DNA from: Rathayibacter iranicus NCPPB 2253 = VKM Ac-1602 | GTDB lineage: Bacteria > Actinomycetota > Actinomycetes > Actinomycetales > Microbacteriaceae | NCBI RefSeq assembly: GCF_003149025.1 | Contig: NZ_QGDV01000020.1 | Span: 1-44,315, forward strand | Reading direction: 5' to 3' | DNA: 44,315 nt | In this document: positions 40,290 to 44,315 of the stretch, one piece after another | Position numbering within the stretch: position 1 is the stretch's first letter | How the letters are laid out: every line of letters begins with the position of its first letter | The notes under the pieces: generated by a model | What the model was told of the DNA's origin: nothing | Databases searched by the model: none | What the model saw: the letters and a program-made list of their open reading frames with translations, nothing else | Made by a program: the position numbers and the translations under genes

Positions 40290-43200
40290 GATTCAAGCGC
40301 ATCGCCTTCCTGCTCCTCGTAGCGGTCGCCGTCGTGGTCGGCAGCGCCGCACCCGCAGCTGCCGCTGTCCTTGCTGAGGGGCCGGCCGCGGACGCGGCCG
40401 GCTCCGCGCCGACCGTCTTTGTCGCCGCTGACAAGAACGGGAATAATTCCAGCGAGACTTTCATCAGGAACCCGTACCTCGCCATCAACCGCTGGTTCCT
40501 CTCCAGCATGTCGTTCCACGACAAGTTCTCCCCGAGCATCATGAGCGAGTTCGCGGAGAAGGTGTCGCGGAACACGAACCAGATCACGTCGATGACCGCC
40601 GGGAACACGATCTGGTATGTGAACGGTGAGATCTCCCGCACGGCCATCGAGTTCAACATCATGGACGTCGCCGGTGAATCCGTCGACAAAGCCGTCGGGC
40701 AGATGGGGACGCAGCTGTTCCCGACAGCGACGACGACCCCGAATCTCACCCTGGTGGGAATCCTGGCCACCGGGCTCGTGATCACCGTGGGTACGATGTA
40801 CTACCGCAGCCGGGCCCGCGGGGGAGCGGCTGTCCTCAAACGGGTCCTCAGCCTCGCTGTAGTCGTCGCTGTGCTGACGATCATGGCCGCCGGAGCCAGC
40901 CAGAGCACCACGTCAAACGGCAAGTACGTCCCCGGTCCAGGCTCACCGGGCTGGGTCGTCTCGAAGGTCAACGACGCCGTGTCCTTCGGCGGCAACGAGG
41001 CCGCTCAGGGCTTCATTTCCGTGCAGGACCAGGTTGTCAACGCGCAGGACACGCCGGGTGGCGCCGGGGAGTCGTTCTCCTGCGACGCATTCGAGAGCGG
41101 CCTCGACAACAGGTTGCAAGAGTACGACGCGGCGAACGTCTCCGCGACCAGCAGCAGTGGGATCACGAAGGTCATCAACAGCCTCTGGCGCGCCACCGGC
41201 ATCGAAGCGTGGAAGACCGCTCAATACGGGTCGGACAACCCGTACGGCGCGTACATGTGGTGTCGCGGCCTCGAGGTCAACTCTCCGACGATCACGGCCG
41301 AGGAGACCCAGAACATCTCCAAGCGCGGAAACCACCAGGTGATCGACAACGAGACTGCCCTGGCCGGCACATCCGGCAAAGCTGGGCCCGTGTTCACCGC
41401 GAGGAACAAGGATGAGGAGGATCGTTTCCTCATCGCCTGGGCGGCGTGCCGTGTGAGCAGCGACGGCACGAGCTTCACCGTCGCTGAGGGTTGGGGCGCC
41501 GCACGCCCCGACAACGGCAGGCCCCTCGTCACCGGGGACGACTGCCGGAACTGGTGGACCGGTGGGTCGGGTGAGTTCCCGGACAAGAGCTGGTGGACCG
41601 GCGGGGCTGGTCAGTTCCCGGACGCTTTCGACATCGGCGACACCGCGTCCGGCGACCTCGAGAAGAAATCCTCCGACCCGCGGGTGCTGAATTTCGTGAA
41701 GGCGCTGCACGGCACCGACACGTCCGTCGGTAACGTCGCGTCCATCACCTACGTGATCTCGGCCGTTCTGATGATGCTGGTGTTCGGCGCGATCGGGTTG
41801 CTCGTCATCGGCGCGAAGATCTTCCTCATCGGTTTCGTGCTCGCGCTGTTCGCGGTGACCCTGCTCGCCCTGTTCAACCGCAACGGCGCGACCGAGAAGA
41901 TCGTGCAGATGGCGCAGCACCTTCTCGGCGTCACGGTGTTCTCCGCCGGGGCGGTGCTCCTCTTCGGCCTCATCGCCATGTTCACGAAGATCATGGTCAC
42001 ATTCGGGCAGACCCTCTGGGGCGCAGGCACACCGATGGGCCTTCTCTGGTCCGGTCTCGCCCCCGTCATCGCGGTCGTGATGATCCATTACCTCTTCGTG
42101 AAGCTGTTCAAGCTTCCGTCACCAATGACACCCAAGGGCGCGTTCGCCTGGGGTGCAGCCGGCGGCGCAACCGGGTCCGCGGTGATGAGTTCCATCGCGA
42201 AGCGGGCCAAGTCGCGGGCGGTTGATGCTGCTCGCAGCGTCGGATCCGACATGGTCAGTCGCGCCACCGGAGGCAGGATCGGTAACCGCATCGGCAACCG
42301 GGGCGGCATGGACGGCGGCGTGCGCAACGCCGCCAACGCGTCGGCGAAGGAAGGGCAGAAGGACCTTCAGGCCGCCGCCGCCAAGGTGAACATGTCCACC
42401 CGTGAGCGGAAGGCCGAGGCGAAAACAGACCTCGCCGCCGCTCGCGGGCTCGACCGAGCCAACAACCCGGGAACCGCGAGTGCGCTTGGCGCGGGCGAAC
42501 GGGTCGCCCTCGCGGCCAGCAACACGGTTGGAGCGGTACGCGGAGCCGGCACGCTCGCGCGGAACGCCGGCGGCCGCGTGCTCAGCGGGGCTAAGACCAT
42601 CTACGGGGGAGCCCAGCAGGCGCTGGCGTACGCATCCTCCGACAAGGAGACCCGCACGCGAATGATGGGCGAGGCCAGAACGCGCGCCGCCGCCGGCGCG
42701 ACCACGTTCCTCACACAGGCGAAGGCGGCACGGTCCGACGCGTGGGCGAAACAGCGCGAGAGGTACGGGCTCACGACGCAGCAGCGCGAGCGCATCGACG
42801 CGACCCGGGAGCGCAACCTCGACCGTGTCGCGCTCGCGACGAGCAACGTCCCGGCGCGGGACGGCCAGACACCTGTCGCCAAATGGTCGATTGTCGCCAC
42901 CGCATCCCGCACGCGAGCGCTCGCCAGCAACGCGAGCGCCACCCTCGGCGCGCACGCCACCGCCGTCGGGGGCGGCCTCGGCCGCGACATCAAGAACACC
43001 GCCGCGTCGGCCGCCGCAGCAGCTCCCGCGCTTCGACGCGACATCAAGGCGGCCGTGACCTCCCGGCCAGTCCGCTACACCGCGGTCGCCGTCGCAGCAG
43101 CCACGATGCCGTTCGGCCAGGTCGCCGCGGCCAGCTACGTCGCCCACCGAATCGACAAGGCGGTCGGCACCCGAAAGACCGAACGCGCCCAGATGATCCA

Positions 43201-43408
43201 GCGGTACCGCGCTCACCAGGCGCAGGAGCAGGCGGCAGTGGCCAAGCGTGAGCAGGTGCAGCAGAGGGCGCGGGACAAGGCTGACCAGAAGGCGATGAAC
43301 CGTGTGGCGGAAGCGGCCGCTGGAGTCTCATCGAACAGTGAGCCGCCCCGCTCACCCGCTCCGGTCTCAACGTCGACGCCAACTACGATCAAGGGAGTAC
43401 GACAGTGA
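40286..43408 (+). CDS. VirB6/TrbL-like conjugation channel protein
   Basis: 1,040 aa. Signal peptide (residues 1-27, ending AAPAAAA), outer segment, two helices (near 152-175 and 187-207), a second outer loop to about 480 containing the tandem repeat WWTGGxGxFPD, five or so helices in 481-608 (VLMMLVFGAIGLLVIGAKIF; LIGFVLALFAVTLLALF; FSAGAVLLFGLIAMF; GLLWSGLAPVIAVVMIHYL), and a 430-residue cytoplasmic tail rich in Ala and Arg. This layout is that of the polytopic VirB6/TrbL-type components of Gram-positive type IV secretion. GTG 40286 overlaps the previous stop (GTGA). Confidence 0.75.
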   Translation: MRFKRIAFLLLVAVAVVVGSAAPAAAAVLAEGPAADAAGSAPTVFVAADKNGNNSSETFIRNPYLAINRWFLSSMSFHDKFSPSIMSEFAEKVSRNTNQITSMTAGNTIWYVNGEISRTAIEFNIMDVAGESVDKAVGQMGTQLFPTATTTPNLTLVGILATGLVITVGTMYYRSRARGGAAVLKRVLSLAVVVAVLTIMAAGASQSTTSNGKYVPGPGSPGWVVSKVNDAVSFGGNEAAQGFISVQDQVVNAQDTPGGAGESFSCDAFESGLDNRLQEYDAANVSATSSSGITKVINSLWRATGIEAWKTAQYGSDNPYGAYMWCRGLEVNSPTITAEETQNISKRGNHQVIDNETALAGTSGKAGPVFTARNKDEEDRFLIAWAACRVSSDGTSFTVAEGWGAARPDNGRPLVTGDDCRNWWTGGSGEFPDKSWWTGGAGQFPDAFDIGDTASGDLEKKSSDPRVLNFVKALHGTDTSVGNVASITYVISAVLMMLVFGAIGLLVIGAKIFLIGFVLALFAVTLLALFNRNGATEKIVQMAQHLLGVTVFSAGAVLLFGLIAMFTKIMVTFGQTLWGAGTPMGLLWSGLAPVIAVVMIHYLFVKLFKLPSPMTPKGAFAWGAAGGATGSAVMSSIAKRAKSRAVDAARSVGSDMVSRATGGRIGNRIGNRGGMDGGVRNAANASAKEGQKDLQAAAAKVNMSTRERKAEAKTDLAAARGLDRANNPGTASALGAGERVALAASNTVGAVRGAGTLARNAGGRVLSGAKTIYGGAQQALAYASSDKETRTRMMGEARTRAAAGATTFLTQAKAARSDAWAKQRERYGLTTQQRERIDATRERNLDRVALATSNVPARDGQTPVAKWSIVATASRTRALASNASATLGAHATAVGGGLGRDIKNTAASAAAAAPALRRDIKAAVTSRPVRYTAVAVAAATMPFGQVAAASYVAHRIDKAVGTRKTERAQMIQRYRAHQAQEQAAVAKREQVQQRARDKADQKAMNRVAEAAAGVSSNSEPPRSPAPVSTSTPTTIKGVRQ
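41549..41626 (+). repeat. Tandem 39-nt coding repeat
   Basis: Two in-frame copies encode NWWTGGSGEFPDK and SWWTGGAGQFPDA (residues 422-447 of the VirB6-like protein), in its predicted extracellular loop. Likely a recent duplication or a binding element. Confidence 0.7.
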
Positions 43409-44079
43409 CAATCACTCAGCCACAGCACCTCCCCAGCGGCAGCCCAGGAGGCGCCGGTGGACAGTTCGCGCCCCAGGCGGAGACACGACCGGAGGGCCAG
43501 TTGGCCGAGTCTGCTACAGGAAGCTTCCTATTCCCGCCCGTCGAGTACGACGGGGTCTCGGGGTACATCGACTTCTGGACGAAGACGCCCATTTCGGATC
43601 GAGTCCTGTCCAACTTTATGACGGCCTACAAGGCACGCCGTGCCGCGTGGATAGAAGAGGAGGTCGAGAAGTGGGGGCTGGAGAAGGATGCTGATCCCGA
43701 GTGGTCGCGTTGGGCGCTGAACCCGAAGACGACCAAGGCCGAGATGCAGGCGTCCTGGCGGGAAGCGCGCAGCGAGGAGATCCAACGGCTGGCGAGTCTT
43801 CGGCCGTGGAGAATCCCGAGTACTCAAGTTCGGGGCATCGCGATCGCTGCCCGGATGTACCTTTGTTGCACGTCCTTCTTGGATGAGGAGCAAGCGGCTA
43901 TCGAGAGCCACGAAATCACGTATGCCCGTGGCGTGGCGCCTAAGTCGGTCAAGGCGACCTTCGATGAGTGGCACCTGGACGAGTTCGCCGATGACGCGTT
44001 CGTCGATCAGGACGTCGCGGTGACGAAGCAGCTCGAGGAGCTGCAACGCTGTGTGGCTTCCCTGCTCGACAACGACTAG
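43405..44079 (+). CDS. Unknown protein with GGQF-type N-terminal tag
   Basis: 224 aa. Residues 8-33 carry the tag (HLPSGSPGGAGGQF ... RPEGQL). The rest is soluble and acidic (EEEVEKWGLEKDADPEW, SYLxx-free helices, ending KQLEELQRCVASLLDND); no family recognised. GTG 43405 is in a GTGA overlap with the VirB6-like gene, so it is co-expressed with the channel. Codon use seems a little less GC-biased than its neighbours (several TTC/GAG/ATA runs), a weak impression. Confidence 0.6.
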   Translation: MTITQPQHLPSGSPGGAGGQFAPQAETRPEGQLAESATGSFLFPPVEYDGVSGYIDFWTKTPISDRVLSNFMTAYKARRAAWIEEEVEKWGLEKDADPEWSRWALNPKTTKAEMQASWREARSEEIQRLASLRPWRIPSTQVRGIAIAARMYLCCTSFLDEEQAAIESHEITYARGVAPKSVKATFDEWHLDEFADDAFVDQDVAVTKQLEELQRCVASLLDND

Positions 44080-44092
44080 GAACTCGTCAACG

Positions 44093-44112
44093 CGCGCCGC
44101 CGTCCGGGCGCG
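44093..44112. terminator. Hairpin after the tagged protein gene
   Basis: CGCGCC (44093-44098) pairs with GGCGCG (44107-44112), 14 nt after the stop. No T-run. Confidence 0.38.
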
Positions 44113-44120
44113 AACGAACT

Positions 44121-44134
44121 CTACTGTGCAGTAG
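44121..44134. promoter_or_regulatory. Palindrome CTACTG-TG-CAGTAG
   Basis: Perfect inverted repeat overlapping the beginning of TAGTAGTCT, a possible -10, upstream of the last start in the window. It could be a repressor operator. Confidence 0.42.
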
Positions 44135-44169
44135 TAGTCTCCTCAGACCCACAGATCAGAGGAGTACTC

Positions 44170-44315
44170 ATGCAAACTGTCAGGCGCACGATGGGCCCTG
44201 GCAGGTCGACTACAAAGCGGAACGAGCGGGCGGCATTATCGACGGCTGGTTCAGCACCGAGACGTACGAGCAGAAGACATTCACGGCGGAACCGACCGCC
44301 ACCCTCGTTCTTTAC
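44170..44315 (+). CDS. Partial gene at the window edge, frame unclear
   Basis: ATG 44170 follows an excellent ribosome-binding site (CAGAGGAGTACTC) but its frame becomes Arg/Ser-rich and non-protein-like after about 11 codons. A neighbouring frame reads a convincing segment (WQVDYKAERAGGIIDGWFST, then EQKTFTAEPTATLVLY) to the edge but has no start codon. Either one base is missing between 44172 and 44208, or initiation is unusual. No GCGCATAGA motif here; the leader has a palindrome instead. The gene continues outside the window. Confidence 0.38.
   Translation, partial: MQTVRRTMGPGRSTTKRNERAALSTAGSAPRRTSRRHSRRNRPPPSFF

Noticed and set aside
1-44315. tRNA, rRNA genes and insertion sequences
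   Set aside because: I saw no cloverleaf, rRNA core sequence or transposase motif (DDE or HUH) in the window.

Overview
The window is high-GC DNA with tightly packed genes, frequent ATGA/GTGA start-stop overlaps, a DUF2637-type membrane protein and an mIHF-like protein. This points to an actinobacterium, probably a member of the Micrococcales such as Microbacteriaceae; the taxon is inferred from gene style only. It is not ordinary chromosome. It reads as part of a large self-replicating mobile element, most likely a conjugative plasmid or ICE with phage-like replication genes. No relaxase, VirB4-type ATPase, capsid or terminase is recognisable in the window, so the plasmid/phage question stays open.

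Layout. 1-2.2 kb: the 3' end of a DEDD exonuclease, a membrane J-domain protein, and a GNAT plus a small protein on the minus strand. 2.2-3.04 kb: two adjacent broken genes. 3.07-10.84 kb (+): nucleic-acid metabolism (two tiny proteins, a RusA-like resolvase with an extra C-terminal domain, a 135-aa unknown, dNMP kinase, DNA methyltransferase, MazG-like protein, SbcD, SbcC). 11.08-14.09 kb (-): GNAT, 63-aa protein, DEDDh exonuclease, 20-aa hydrophobic peptide, UvrD-like helicase. 14.2-15.9 kb (+): unknown protein, DUF2637 membrane protein, unknown protein. 15.92-19.89 kb (-): an overlapping operon of ParA-like ATPase, unknown, mIHF-like protein and divergent sigma factor. 19.97-29.68 kb (+): TOPRIM/P-loop primase-helicase, DnaE-type DNA polymerase, KTSF-domain protein, oligoribonuclease-like exonuclease, SSB. 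29.76-44.1 kb (+): envelope and conjugation-type genes (TolA-like secreted protein, HNH protein, transglycosylase/M23 wall hydrolase, VirB8-like protein, secreted DUF1524 nuclease, SNF2 helicase, second sigma-like protein, small pilin/VirB2-like protein, VirB3/PrgI-like protein, VirB6-like protein, tagged unknown).

The most striking signal is a repeated motif, GCGCATAGA, found 15 times counting close variants and always pointing into a gene. In nine cases the hexamer CATAGA ends exactly 6 nt before the start codon, and in two more 7 nt before it. That is the geometry of a -10 element driving leaderless mRNAs. Three further genes carry TACATG or TACATC at the same place. Four CATAGA/CATAGC copies and one GATAGA copy instead feed transcripts with a leader, including ssb, whose leader has two hairpins. 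Because the hexamer is a poor match to the housekeeping -10 and the element encodes two divergent sigma-like proteins, I propose an element-specific sigma/promoter system controlling its replication, repair and partition genes. A second unexplained signal is an N-terminal tag of about 25 residues (P-x3-P, G-x-F, PE-x2-L) shared by three otherwise unrelated proteins, one of them the second sigma-like protein.
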